Shown here piece after piece: positions 6,901-14,321 of a stretch of 16,681 bases of DNA; the first letter of the stretch is position 1, and every line of letters starts with the position of its first letter. Location: NCBI GenBank assembly GCA_947625955.1, contig CANQQH010000012.1, forward strand, positions 1 through 16,681, in the 5' to 3' direction. Source of the stretch: an uncultured Clostridia bacterium. Its GTDB lineage: Bacteria; Bacillota; Clostridia; Christensenellales; UBA1242. The notes below the pieces were generated by a model. The model was not told where the DNA came from, made no database searches, and was given only the letters and a program-made list of their open reading frames with translations. The position numbers were made by a program, and so were the translations under genes.

Positions 6901-8733
6901 ATGAACAAAATAACAAGCAAACAGCTGCGCGAGGCGTGGTTGAATTTCTATAAAAGTAAGGGTCACGAAATCGTTGACCCTGTTTCGCTCATTGGCGATG
7001 GAACAACAGGCGTGATGTTCAATGTTGCCGGAATGCAGCCATTGATGCCATATCTGCTTGGGGCAAAACACCCAAAGGGCAAGCGCCTTTGCAATATCCA
7101 GGGCTGCGTCAGGACTCTCGATATCGACGAGGTTGGCGACCCATGCCACCACACATTTTTTGAAATGATGGGGAATTGGAGCCTCGGCGACTATTTCAAA
7201 AAGGAGAAAACGGCTTGGACGATTGAACTTCTAACAAAGGTCTTCGGTCTTGACATAAACAAACTTTGCTCAACTGTTTTTGCCGGCAACGAAAGTGCAC
7301 CAAAAGACGAAGAGACCGAAAATCTTTTGCTAAAACAGGGTATCAAGAAAGAGAACATCTTCTTTTTGAAAGAGAACTGGTGGGAGCTTGAAGGCACGCT
7401 CCACACTCCTTGCGGCCCCGACAACGAATGGTTCTATCCACTGACCGACCAAGAGTGCGGAAGAAAAAATTGCGACATCAACTGCCCATGCGGAAGGTTT
7501 GTTGAGATTGGCAACGACGTTTATATGCAATATGAAAAGGTTGAAAACGGCTATGCGCTGCTAAAAAGCAAGAATGTTGACACAGGCTTCGGCTTTGAAA
7601 GGATGCTCACATTCCTAAATCACGAAAAAGACAACTATAAAACCGACCTATTCTCGGGCGTTATCGCGCTCATGGAAAAGGCGCTTGGTGTGAAGTATGG
7701 GGAGAGCGAGGAAACAACTCGCTCAATGCGTATCATCGCTGACCATATGCGAACAAGCGTTATGCTCATTGGCGACGAAAATGGTATTTTGCCAAGCAAT
7801 CTTGGTGCTGGCTATATTTTGAGGCGACTTTTGAGGCGCGCAATTCGCCATGCAAGAAATATTTCTTTGCCAAACGATGAGCTTTTGAAAATTGCATCCT
7901 ATTATATTGAAAAGGTCTACAACGAGGCGTATCCACTCTTGAAAACCAAAGAGGACTATATCATTTCAAGCATAAACCAAGAAATTGAAAAGTTTTCAAA
8001 GACTATTGAAACAGGAACAAAAGAGTTTGAAAAACTCGCAGGCTCGATTGAGAGAAAAATTGAATTTTTGAGAAAGTCGAACCCTGACTATGTTCAAACG
8101 GATGCCGACAAGGTCATCTCGGGCAAGGCGGCATTCAGGCTCTATGAAACCTATGGCTTCCCTATTGAAATGACGGTTGAAATGGCAAAAGAAAAAGGGC
8201 TCAGCGTTGACATGGCTGGCTATGAAGTTGCGCTCAAAGAACATCAGGAACTTGCAAGGCAATCGTCTAGCATTGCAAAGAGCGGGCTTGCTTCAAGTGG
8301 CGAGACTGAAACGAAGTATCACACGGCAACGCACCTTCTCAACGCGGCGCTGAAAAAAGTTGTTGGCGAAAAGTCGCACCAAATGGGGTCGAACATCACG
8401 GCTGAAAGGCTGAGGTTCGATTTTGCTTGCGACCATAAACTCTCAGCCGAAGAAATAAAAGAGGTTGAAGACATCGTCAACGGCTGGATAAAAGAAGATA
8501 TCGTTGTAACCCGCGAGGAGATGAGCAAAGAAGACGCCGTTAAAGCGGGCGCAGAACACCAGTTTTTGGACAGATACCCAGACGTTGTGTCGGTCTATAC
8601 AATCGGCTCGGCCTCAAAGGAAATTTGCACGGGTCCTCACGTTAAAAAAACTGGCGAGCTTGGCACTTTCAAAATCAAAAAGGAAGAAGCGTCGTCGAGC
8701 GGCGTAAGGCGAATCAAGGCGGTTTTGGAGTAG
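6901..8733 (+). CDS. alaS: alanyl-tRNA synthetase, short form without the C-Ala domain
   Basis: Class II synthetase that charges tRNA-Ala. Seen: motif 2 region HHTFFEMMGNWSLGDYFK, a Cys-rich insert (CGRKNCDINCPCGRF) before IGNDVYMQYEK, motif 3 region GAGYILRRLLRRAIRHA, then the editing domain with HTATH (His474, His478) and CTGPH (Cys576, His580), which supply its zinc ligands. The protein ends at residue 610 with SSGVRRIKAVLE, exactly where the editing domain ends. Usual bacterial AlaRS has about 870 residues, including a C-terminal C-Ala domain that helps tRNA binding and dimerisation. The stop is clean and a promoter follows at once, so this looks like a natural short form and not a recent break. 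CTGPH replaces the common CGGTH. It begins 10 bases after glnS. Confidence 0.93.
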   Translation: MNKITSKQLREAWLNFYKSKGHEIVDPVSLIGDGTTGVMFNVAGMQPLMPYLLGAKHPKGKRLCNIQGCVRTLDIDEVGDPCHHTFFEMMGNWSLGDYFKKEKTAWTIELLTKVFGLDINKLCSTVFAGNESAPKDEETENLLLKQGIKKENIFFLKENWWELEGTLHTPCGPDNEWFYPLTDQECGRKNCDINCPCGRFVEIGNDVYMQYEKVENGYALLKSKNVDTGFGFERMLTFLNHEKDNYKTDLFSGVIALMEKALGVKYGESEETTRSMRIIADHMRTSVMLIGDENGILPSNLGAGYILRRLLRRAIRHARNISLPNDELLKIASYYIEKVYNEAYPLLKTKEDYIISSINQEIEKFSKTIETGTKEFEKLAGSIERKIEFLRKSNPDYVQTDADKVISGKAAFRLYETYGFPIEMTVEMAKEKGLSVDMAGYEVALKEHQELARQSSSIAKSGLASSGETETKYHTATHLLNAALKKVVGEKSHQMGSNITAERLRFDFACDHKLSAEEIKEVEDIVNGWIKEDIVVTREEMSKEDAVKAGAEHQFLDRYPDVVSVYTIGSASKEICTGPHVKKTGELGTFKIKKEEASSSGVRRIKAVLE

Positions 8734-8735
8734 TA

Positions 8736-8764
8736 TTGCAATTTTAATAAAAATATGGTATAAT
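8736..8764 (+). promoter_or_regulatory. promoter of the DUF4097-like membrane protein gene
   Basis: TTGCAA at 8736-8741 and TATAAT at 8759-8764 with a 17-base spacer, the same two boxes and spacing as the rpsF promoter. It begins 3 bases after the alaS stop, and no terminator is seen between, so operon read-through is also likely. Confidence 0.8.
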
Positions 8765-8790
8765 ATTTGCATTGAAAGGAGGGGAAGGGT

Positions 8791-10302
8791 ATGGCAAAGA
8801 AAATAACAACTATTTTTTGTGTGGTTATCGCTTGTATTTTCCTCTTCTTTGTTGTATGTTTGCTTGTGCTTTTCTTGGCGCCGGGCGTCGAGATCTTCGG
8901 CGTCAGGTATAGCGCCAGCGGAACAAGTGAATATAGCAAAAAAGTCAACATTCAGTCCTTCGCGGGCGATATATATATCGAAACGCACGATGTTCCAATA
9001 ACCATTGAATACACACCATATTTTTCAACCAACGCGTCTTTCTCGCAAGATTTCGTTGGTCTCACAAAAACCAAAGAGAAAATGCCAAGTTTTGATGCGG
9101 TCCTCGATGAAAACGAAAACCTCATCATAACAACGCACGAGATCGTCAAGTGGCTTTATAGCCGCCATGACTTCACCTATGGCCTGAACTTGCAGCTGGA
9201 TGTGAGATATAGAAACAAAAATGTGCATATCAAAAGCACAAAATCGCCGGTGAAGATCGATGGCGCAGTTGAGTGCGAGACCTTTGAACTTGAAACGACC
9301 GGCGCCTTCAAATTCGATAGCATAAAGGCAACCAATTTCACATATAAGACCAACAAGGCGATCACAATCAATGACAAAATAGATTGCATCAATGCCGACC
9401 TTTCAACCTCGTCGGGCAATATTGTGGTTGAGCATGCTTTGCAGGGCAATCTCGTTTGCAAAGTCAAGAACAACGATGTGAAGTTCGTTGCGTGCAAGAA
9501 CCTGACAATCACCTCAACTGGCGGCGATATTGGATGCGCCGTTGAAGGGCAGAACGCAATAACCGGCAACGCAACTATCACAACAAACAGCGGCAACATC
9601 ACGCTTGGCAATATGCTAACCGACAACAGCACCCTCAAAATAAACACCATTTCGGGCGATGTTTCAATAAACAGCGTTTCAAACGCCGACATCACCGCCG
9701 AAAGGGGCAAGGTGAAGATTGAATCGGGCAAGAGCCTGGTCATCAACACCAGGACGGCCAGCACTCAGGTCAACAGTGTTACTGGCAGCATCATTGTCAA
9801 CAGCGGGTTTGGCGGCGTTGTTCTTGGAAAAAATGGCGGAGAGGTCAACAATCCGCAGATTTCAACGACCTCGGGCGCAATCGAAGTGCATGGTGCAAAG
9901 GGCAAGGTTCAGCTTGAAAGCACAAAGAGTAAAATCACTTTCGAAAACGGCTCTTCAACCGATATCACAATAAATGCCGGCAGGGCGCTCTCGGCAACCA
10001 AACTTCAAGGAAAAGTGAAACTCAGCGCGAACGGAGATGTTAGCCTCGCGTTTGCGGCGAGCCCATCAACCTTTGAACTTGACGCAAAGAAGAAAGCTAA
10101 GAAAATAAATATCGACCTCAAATGCACATCGTTTAGTGAAGTCAATTTCGATATTTTGTCAACCAAAGGGAAGAAGGCAAAGGTCTATGCGGGCGACGCG
10201 CTTGCAATCAATGAGTCTTCAATCAAACAAGAAAACAATCCATACTTTCTAACAATATATATAAGAAGCGTCAATAGCTCGCTAAATTTGTATTTGTCAT
10301 AA
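8791..10302 (+). CDS. membrane-anchored beta-helix-like protein (DUF4097 type)
   Basis: A 503-residue protein with one N-terminal hydrophobic segment (about residues 5-30, after MAKK), so it is probably held in the membrane with the rest outside. From about residue 140 it shows short repeating beta-strand units with S/T-G-G/D/N-I turns, such as ITSTGGDIG, ITTNSGNITLG, INTISGDVSIN and ISTTSGAIEVHG. This pattern is typical of the DUF4097 'putative adhesin' family and suggests a beta-solenoid. No LPXTG sorting signal or second membrane segment is seen at the C-terminus. The start is fixed by AAAGGAGG at 8775-8782, 8 bases before the ATG. It has its own promoter and terminator, so it can be expressed alone. 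The role is unknown; surface or envelope stress functions are only guesses from the family. Confidence 0.75.
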   Translation: MAKKITTIFCVVIACIFLFFVVCLLVLFLAPGVEIFGVRYSASGTSEYSKKVNIQSFAGDIYIETHDVPITIEYTPYFSTNASFSQDFVGLTKTKEKMPSFDAVLDENENLIITTHEIVKWLYSRHDFTYGLNLQLDVRYRNKNVHIKSTKSPVKIDGAVECETFELETTGAFKFDSIKATNFTYKTNKAITINDKIDCINADLSTSSGNIVVEHALQGNLVCKVKNNDVKFVACKNLTITSTGGDIGCAVEGQNAITGNATITTNSGNITLGNMLTDNSTLKINTISGDVSINSVSNADITAERGKVKIESGKSLVINTRTASTQVNSVTGSIIVNSGFGGVVLGKNGGEVNNPQISTTSGAIEVHGAKGKVQLESTKSKITFENGSSTDITINAGRALSATKLQGKVKLSANGDVSLAFAASPSTFELDAKKKAKKINIDLKCTSFSEVNFDILSTKGKKAKVYAGDALAINESSIKQENNPYFLTIYIRSVNSSLNLYLS

Positions 10303-10308
10303 GATAGT

Positions 10309-10335
10309 GCCGAGACTTGCCTCTCGGCTTTTTCT
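10309..10335 (+). terminator. intrinsic terminator after the DUF4097-like gene
   Basis: Perfect 7-bp stem GCCGAGA (10309-10315) / TCTCGGC (10322-10328), loop CTTGCC, then a T-rich tract TTTTTC. It lies 6 bases after the stop codon. Confidence 0.88.
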
Positions 10336-10381
10336 TTTAATTTTTTTGTGCAAAAAATGAGGGAAAATTTTCAAAGGTATA

Positions 10382-10410
10382 TTTACAAAATGGGCGTTTT
10401 ATGTTAGAAT
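10382..10410 (+). promoter_or_regulatory. upstream tandem promoter for the HicB-like gene
   Basis: TTTACA at 10382-10387 and TAGAAT at 10405-10410 with a 17-base spacer. It would give a leader of about 110 nt. Confidence 0.5.
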
Positions 10411-10463
10411 AAAATTGTTAGCAAGAAAGGGACTGGCGCGAAAATAAAACTGATGAAAAACAT

Positions 10464-10492
10464 TTTACAAAGGCAATTATTTTTGCTAAAAT
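10464..10492 (+). promoter_or_regulatory. downstream tandem promoter for the HicB-like gene
   Basis: TTTACA at 10464-10469 and TAAAAT at 10487-10492 with a 17-base spacer. It would give a leader of about 28 nt before the ATG at 10527. Two like promoters 82 bases apart suggest dual or regulated expression. Confidence 0.55.
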
Positions 10493-10526
10493 AAAATCAA
10501 GATGCTCTTTGAAGGAGTTTGGTTTT

Positions 10527-10865
10527 ATGAAAAAATACGTTTATCCAGTTATTCTGTTTGATGTGAATGAGGGCAAGAACTACACTGTTCTTTTCCCAGA
10601 CCTTGACATCATCGCCAGCGGCGAAACGGTTGAAGATGCCTATGTTGAAGCGGAAGAATACCTTCAAACATATTTGGAGTTTGCCGAAAAAATGAAGAGC
10701 ACTATTCCAAGCCCAACCTCATATCTCGACACCGAGAAGCTCAATCCAAAACGCATTGTTTTGCTTGCCGATGCCGAAACAAAGGGTGAAACCACCCTCA
10801 CAAATGAGGAACAATCCTATAAAAATTTCTTGCAACAATATTTAGTTGATTCTTCGGAGGAATAA
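10527..10865 (+). CDS. HicB-like antitoxin-family protein without an adjacent HicA
   Basis: A 112-residue protein. The N-terminal half (YPVILFDVNEGKNYTVLFPDLD, then SGETVEDAYVEAEEYLQTYLEF) matches the HicB/UPF0150 pattern: a small partial RNase-H-like fold with F-P-D-L followed by a helix of A-E residues. In HicAB systems HicB neutralises the mRNA-cleaving toxin HicA and represses its own promoter through a C-terminal DNA-binding domain. The C-terminal half here shows no helix-turn-helix that I recognise. The frame is open back to TTG at 10509, but GAAGGAG at 10511-10517 lies 9 bases before the ATG at 10527, so 10527 is the better start. No HicA-size partner is present on either side; the next gene, 2 bases away, is larger and unrelated. 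Confidence 0.75.
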   Translation: MKKYVYPVILFDVNEGKNYTVLFPDLDIIASGETVEDAYVEAEEYLQTYLEFAEKMKSTIPSPTSYLDTEKLNPKRIVLLADAETKGETTLTNEEQSYKNFLQQYLVDSSEE

Positions 10866-10867
10866 GC

Positions 10868-11500
10868 ATGGAAATGAATGAAGCAAAAGCTCGACTTGCA
10901 GCAATGAGCATTTTGTCGGGAATGATGCCAATAAAAAAAGAACCAAGCAACGGAGTGAAGCCATATGTGATGTTTCATGATGGGGTTCATAGCGTTGTTG
11001 TTTCAACCAAACCAGAACTAACAGATGAAGAAATTACTCAAAACCTTTATAATCTCATGAAGGCGAACAGGATTGATGTTCCAATCCCTGAGAATGTTGA
11101 GGCAATAAGAGCATATAATAATCTTATTGAACTTCCAAATGATGAAACAATGTTCGAAGCGTTCACCAAAATTGAAGACGGGATTGTGAGAAGCTATTTG
11201 CGTGCTGCTGAGCAAACAAACTCCTATGATTCTGTTGAAGAGCAGATGCGAAGAGAAGAAGACCTTAGAAACAAAGCAGGGCAAAGGGGCATGGATCCAA
11301 ACGCGCAAATCGACCAAAAGATTGCAATTGTGAAAGCCAACCAAGAAAGGTTTGAAGACGCCATGGAAAGAGGTGGCTTCCCAGGAAGCTTCGTTGGGGC
11401 GGTTGAAGAGCAGGTTTCTGGCAACCTTGAAGCAATTGAAGAACAAATTCGAGAGGTTCGCAGAAGAAGAACAAGGATTCCAGAACCAAGTCTAAACTAG
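10868..11500 (+). CDS. hypothetical protein, translated with the HicB-like gene
   Basis: A 210-residue protein that I do not recognise. It is soluble, with no signal peptide or membrane segment. Residues about 28-50 look like beta strands (VKPYVMFHDGVHSVVVST). The rest is mainly helical and charged, and the C-terminal half (about 115-205) is rich in Glu, Gln and Arg with possible coiled coils, ending in an Arg cluster (EVRRRRTRIPEP). The ATG lies 2 bases after the stop of the HicB-like gene, with CGGAGG upstream inside that gene, so the two are almost certainly co-translated and may work together. It is not a HicA: it is too long and lacks the small double-stranded RNA-binding fold. A hairpin follows 11 bases after the stop. 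Confidence 0.75.
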   Translation: MEMNEAKARLAAMSILSGMMPIKKEPSNGVKPYVMFHDGVHSVVVSTKPELTDEEITQNLYNLMKANRIDVPIPENVEAIRAYNNLIELPNDETMFEAFTKIEDGIVRSYLRAAEQTNSYDSVEEQMRREEDLRNKAGQRGMDPNAQIDQKIAIVKANQERFEDAMERGGFPGSFVGAVEEQVSGNLEAIEEQIREVRRRRTRIPEPSLN

Positions 11501-11511
11501 AAAAATCAAAC

Positions 11512-11541
11512 GTCGCTAAGAAATCTTAGCGACTTATGTTT
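11512..11541 (+). terminator. probable weak intrinsic terminator or attenuator
   Basis: Stem GTCGCTAAG (11512-11520) / CTTAGCGAC (11525-11533), 9 perfect pairs, loop AAAT, then the interrupted T-tract TTATGTTTT. The next gene starts only 19 bases later with no visible promoter, so partial read-through is likely. Confidence 0.6.
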
Positions 11542-11559
11542 TGAAAAAAGGAAAATTAT

Positions 11560-12087
11560 ATGAGAAGTAAACTCCATGACCTTGCTTTGATTGTTGGGTT
11601 TGAAGTTGTTAATGTTGAAGACGGCTACACCGACTATGAATATAACCAGAAACTATCTGGTGTTGAGAGCGTGAGCCATATTATCAAAATCTATGATGAG
11701 GATACGAACGAAAACGCACTTTTAACTTTTGAAGCCATAGTGAACGTGTTGCCAAAAGACATTAGAAAGCGCGTTTATAAACTCGTTAAGCGTGCCGACA
11801 TTGTGAGCGACGATAAAGCCATCGAGCTTGCCATTTTTGCAATAGAGGAATACAAGGCAAAATGCGACTATTCAAGGCTCAAAGAGTATGGCGAACTTTT
11901 GGGCGTTGACATCCAAAAACTTGGATATGCTTTTTCCTACTCAATGCAGAAAAAAGACGTGAAGGGTTGCCTTGCAAAAATCGAGCAAGCGCTTCCAATG
12001 GAATATGCGCCCGTGCTTGGGAAAATCAAGAAACTTGAATATAAGATTGGCTATCTCAAAAACAACAAATCATTGATAAAATCCTAA
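11560..12087 (+). CDS. hypothetical protein, mostly helical
   Basis: A 175-residue soluble protein that I do not recognise. The first 65 residues look mixed alpha/beta (LALIVGFEVVNVEDG, HIIKIYDEDTNENALLTFEAI). The rest is helical and Lys/Glu-rich. No catalytic motif, signal peptide or membrane segment is seen. AAAGGAAAA stands before the ATG. It follows a hairpin after the previous gene without a clear promoter, so it probably depends on read-through. The palindrome at 12110-12139 may end its transcript. Its neighbours suggest it belongs to the accessory block, but I found no convincing similarity to the two HEXXH proteins downstream. Confidence 0.7.
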   Translation: MRSKLHDLALIVGFEVVNVEDGYTDYEYNQKLSGVESVSHIIKIYDEDTNENALLTFEAIVNVLPKDIRKRVYKLVKRADIVSDDKAIELAIFAIEEYKAKCDYSRLKEYGELLGVDIQKLGYAFSYSMQKKDVKGCLAKIEQALPMEYAPVLGKIKKLEYKIGYLKNNKSLIKS

Positions 12088-12104
12088 AAATTTCAATTTT
12101 GGTC

Positions 12105-12133
12105 TTTTCAAATTATACCAACTATGGTATAAT
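12105..12133 (+). promoter_or_regulatory. promoter of the first HEXXH protein gene
   Basis: A perfect TATAAT at 12128-12133 with a weak -35 TTTTCA at 12105-12110, spacer 17. The leader is about 25 nt. The -10 box lies inside the right arm of a palindrome. Confidence 0.6.
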
Positions 12134-12139
12134 TTTTTT
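12110..12139. promoter_or_regulatory. perfect 11-base palindrome overlapping the -10 box (operator or terminator)
   Basis: AAATTATACCA (12110-12120) and TGGTATAATTT (12125-12135) are exact complements around ACTA, and the T-run continues to 12139. The shape fits a weak AT-rich terminator for the gene before. Because it spans the spacer and the -10 box of the next gene, it could equally be a repressor operator. Confidence 0.6.
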
Positions 12140-12162
12140 GAACTTAAAAAAAGGAGTTTTCT

Positions 12163-13737
12163 ATGCATAAGGTTTTTGACGTTGGTGCGAAAATCGACAT
12201 CGAAAAATTTGGTAGAGGCGTTGATGACGTTCGAAGGAAGTTTATTAACTATTTCGACAAGAAATATGAAGATTTCATCAACTATCAAATCTATTCAGCT
12301 AACTATGTTCTTTTGGGCATTACCGAAAGGTCTTTTCGCTATGAAGATATTTGTGAGCTTGTCAGGAGAACAGGCATAGGGTTCCAAAGGTATGGCAAGG
12401 AGCTTGCGGATGAGCTCTTGACCGCGCTTGAAAGGTTTCAGCCTGAGAAAATAGACAAGATCGCCGACAACTTGATGGATGAAAGCAATTATAGAAGCAG
12501 AATTGCGTTTGAAAAAATTTATCACGAGTTCGTCAAGTCCAACGCGAACATTATTCAATATTTGATTGGCGAAAACGACTATTCGCAAGTTGCAAAAATT
12601 GCAAGAGCGTTCAAGGACCACAGGGTTGCACTTGCCAAATATGCCATTATGGAAAGTTGTTTTTTCCCAGTTGGCAACAATAATTTCACAGAAAGCCATG
12701 TTGTTGAGCAAATATTGAGAATCTTTGCGCCAGATATGCCAAAGAAATTGTGGAAATATAATAGGGCAGAGGTGATTGACGAGGTTCGCCGCGGCGATAT
12801 CTACACATTGATGCAGGAAGCGAAAATCAGCAGAGAAAACGCTATTTCTATTTGCGAGACCTACAACGAGATTACCGCTCGCTCGATTGAAATGCGCAAG
12901 GCGTATAACACCAATTTGCCTGAAAAATTGATTAGTAGCGGCTATGTTGATTTTGAGAAGGCGTTCACTGACCGAAGGCGGGCTGAATATGGCAAGCCTC
13001 CTATCGAATATGGGGAACTTCTAAAAGATTTAACAAAATATTTTGACGATGAACTCCGTGAGCATGCGCTTGGATTTGTTTTTGGGCTGACAAACAAAGG
13101 CGCGGCGAGGCAGAAAAGATTTGTTGTTGTTGACCTTGACAACGCCGATGGACTTGTTCTAAACCATGAGATGATGCACATTATTTCATTCAGGCTGGCA
13201 AGAGACCCAAAGTTCGAAAACGACCCAAAAATTTATACGAAGACTGGATTCCATATTGATGACTATGGCCGTGCCCTCAATGAATTTTTCACGGAATATT
13301 GCACGCTAAAAAGCAATGGGAAAACAGACATTGACGTGAACTCCAACTATGACTTTTATCTGCCACTTGTTCAACCGCTCTTTGAAAAGTATGAAGATGT
13401 GTTCATTGAGTCCTATCTTGGTGCGGATTTTTCGCAAGTGTATAACCTTTTTGGAAAGAACAATTTCGATAGCTTTGCAAAGAGCCTTGACAACCTCTAT
13501 AAGGAAAGCAGAAAACATTCTGAGATGATTATCGGCTTCCTTGCCTTCGACAGCGAACCAAACAAAAGGCTGCAAAACAAAATTGTTAAAGAGTATCGCG
13601 AGATAAACGATAAATACTATAAGCTCGACGAGGCAACCTTGAATAATTATGCAAATCTTATTATGGATGTGAAGAAGTGGATGGCAAGAATGCAGGCGGT
13701 GGCGAACGAAAAAGAGGGCGAAAGAGGTCAAAAATGA
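12163..13737 (+). CDS. putative cytosolic zinc metallopeptidase (HEXXH), unrecognised family
   Basis: A 524-residue protein without signal peptide or membrane segment. The notable motif is NHEMMH: His335, Glu336 and His339 form HEXXH, the zinc site of zincin peptidases, followed 35 residues later by NEFFTEY (Glu374), a plausible third zinc ligand of the gluzincin kind. Residues 1-180 are helical (AKIDIEKFGRGVDDVRRKF at the start). The C-terminal part (about 400-510) is helical with YLPLVQPLFEKY and SYLGADFSQVY patterns. The next gene pair is a paralog with the same layout. The start is fixed by AAGGAG at 12151-12156. Its stop overlaps the next start in ATGA, so the two are translationally coupled. 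Peptidase activity is inferred from the motif only; I cannot name the family. Confidence 0.75.
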   Translation: MHKVFDVGAKIDIEKFGRGVDDVRRKFINYFDKKYEDFINYQIYSANYVLLGITERSFRYEDICELVRRTGIGFQRYGKELADELLTALERFQPEKIDKIADNLMDESNYRSRIAFEKIYHEFVKSNANIIQYLIGENDYSQVAKIARAFKDHRVALAKYAIMESCFFPVGNNNFTESHVVEQILRIFAPDMPKKLWKYNRAEVIDEVRRGDIYTLMQEAKISRENAISICETYNEITARSIEMRKAYNTNLPEKLISSGYVDFEKAFTDRRRAEYGKPPIEYGELLKDLTKYFDDELREHALGFVFGLTNKGAARQKRFVVVDLDNADGLVLNHEMMHIISFRLARDPKFENDPKIYTKTGFHIDDYGRALNEFFTEYCTLKSNGKTDIDVNSNYDFYLPLVQPLFEKYEDVFIESYLGADFSQVYNLFGKNNFDSFAKSLDNLYKESRKHSEMIIGFLAFDSEPNKRLQNKIVKEYREINDKYYKLDEATLNNYANLIMDVKKWMARMQAVANEKEGERGQK

Positions 13738-14321
13738 AAATTGAGGTTAAGAAAAAAGATGGCGTGATTGTTATAAGTCGGCGTGTCGCTGGCGAATTTA
13801 GAGCGCACAAAAAGCGAATCGAACAACTAAAAAAGCTCTATACTCGCTATTTTCCAAAGCAATTTGAAAACCAAATCAATTCCATTTTGGACTCTTCCGG
13901 TTTCGTTTATTACGACGAAAAGTTGGGCTGTGGCAGAAACATAGAACTCCTGGAAGAAGTCGAAAAGAACATGAAGGCAGAACTGGGCTATGGTAACAGC
14001 GAAAGTTTCAAAGAGCTCGCCATTAACATGGAGAATATGCAAAACTACAACTTCGACTCATATTCAAACGATGAGCTTTGCCAATTCTTCGGGTCATATT
14101 TGAGAGCGCACGGCATAGAAGATATAAGCGATGGTGATATTTTGCAAAATATTCAAGCAATAAAACAGCAGTATCTTGATGAGCGCGACATCATTTGCAA
14201 ATATATTGCGCTCAATGCGGAGTTTTCCCATGGGAACACCTACAATGTGGCATCAGGAGTGTTTCGAAAGCGCATGATAAGAGAGCTTCTCAAAGTCAAC
14301 CAACCATGTTTCCAAAATTGA
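13734..14321 (+). CDS. N-terminal part of a second HEXXH paralog (split gene)
   Basis: A 195-residue product that starts at the ATG overlapping the previous stop (ATGA, 13734-13737). Upstream open codons to 13677 are inside the previous gene and are not used. It is helical and soluble. Its end resembles the intact paralog: LDERDIICKYIALNAEF here against KDHRVALAKYAIMESCF there (D.R....KY....F). The frame then closes with a TGA at 14319-14321. The resemblance continues in the -1 frame, in the following ORF, so this is best read as the first third of one gene of about 513 codons interrupted by a frame change near 14304-14306. A one-base deletion, a sequencing error, a true two-subunit arrangement and programmed frameshifting remain possible; I see no standard slippery heptamer. 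Confidence 0.65.
   Translation: MKIEVKKKDGVIVISRRVAGEFRAHKKRIEQLKKLYTRYFPKQFENQINSILDSSGFVYYDEKLGCGRNIELLEEVEKNMKAELGYGNSESFKELAINMENMQNYNFDSYSNDELCQFFGSYLRAHGIEDISDGDILQNIQAIKQQYLDERDIICKYIALNAEFSHGNTYNVASGVFRKRMIRELLKVNQPCFQN

Noticed and set aside
10509..10526. TTG start for the HicB-like gene, 18 bases upstream of the ATG
   Set aside because: The ribosome binding site GAAGGAG lies inside this segment and is well spaced for ATG 10527.
14195..14305. Upstream ATG for the second half of the split HEXXH gene
   Set aside because: These codons only read the first half in another frame; similarity to the intact paralog starts at about 14300.
14286..14321. Programmed -1 frameshift signal
   Set aside because: No X XXY YYZ heptamer in the zero frame is found and no obvious stem-loop follows, so programmed shifting is not claimed, only left open.
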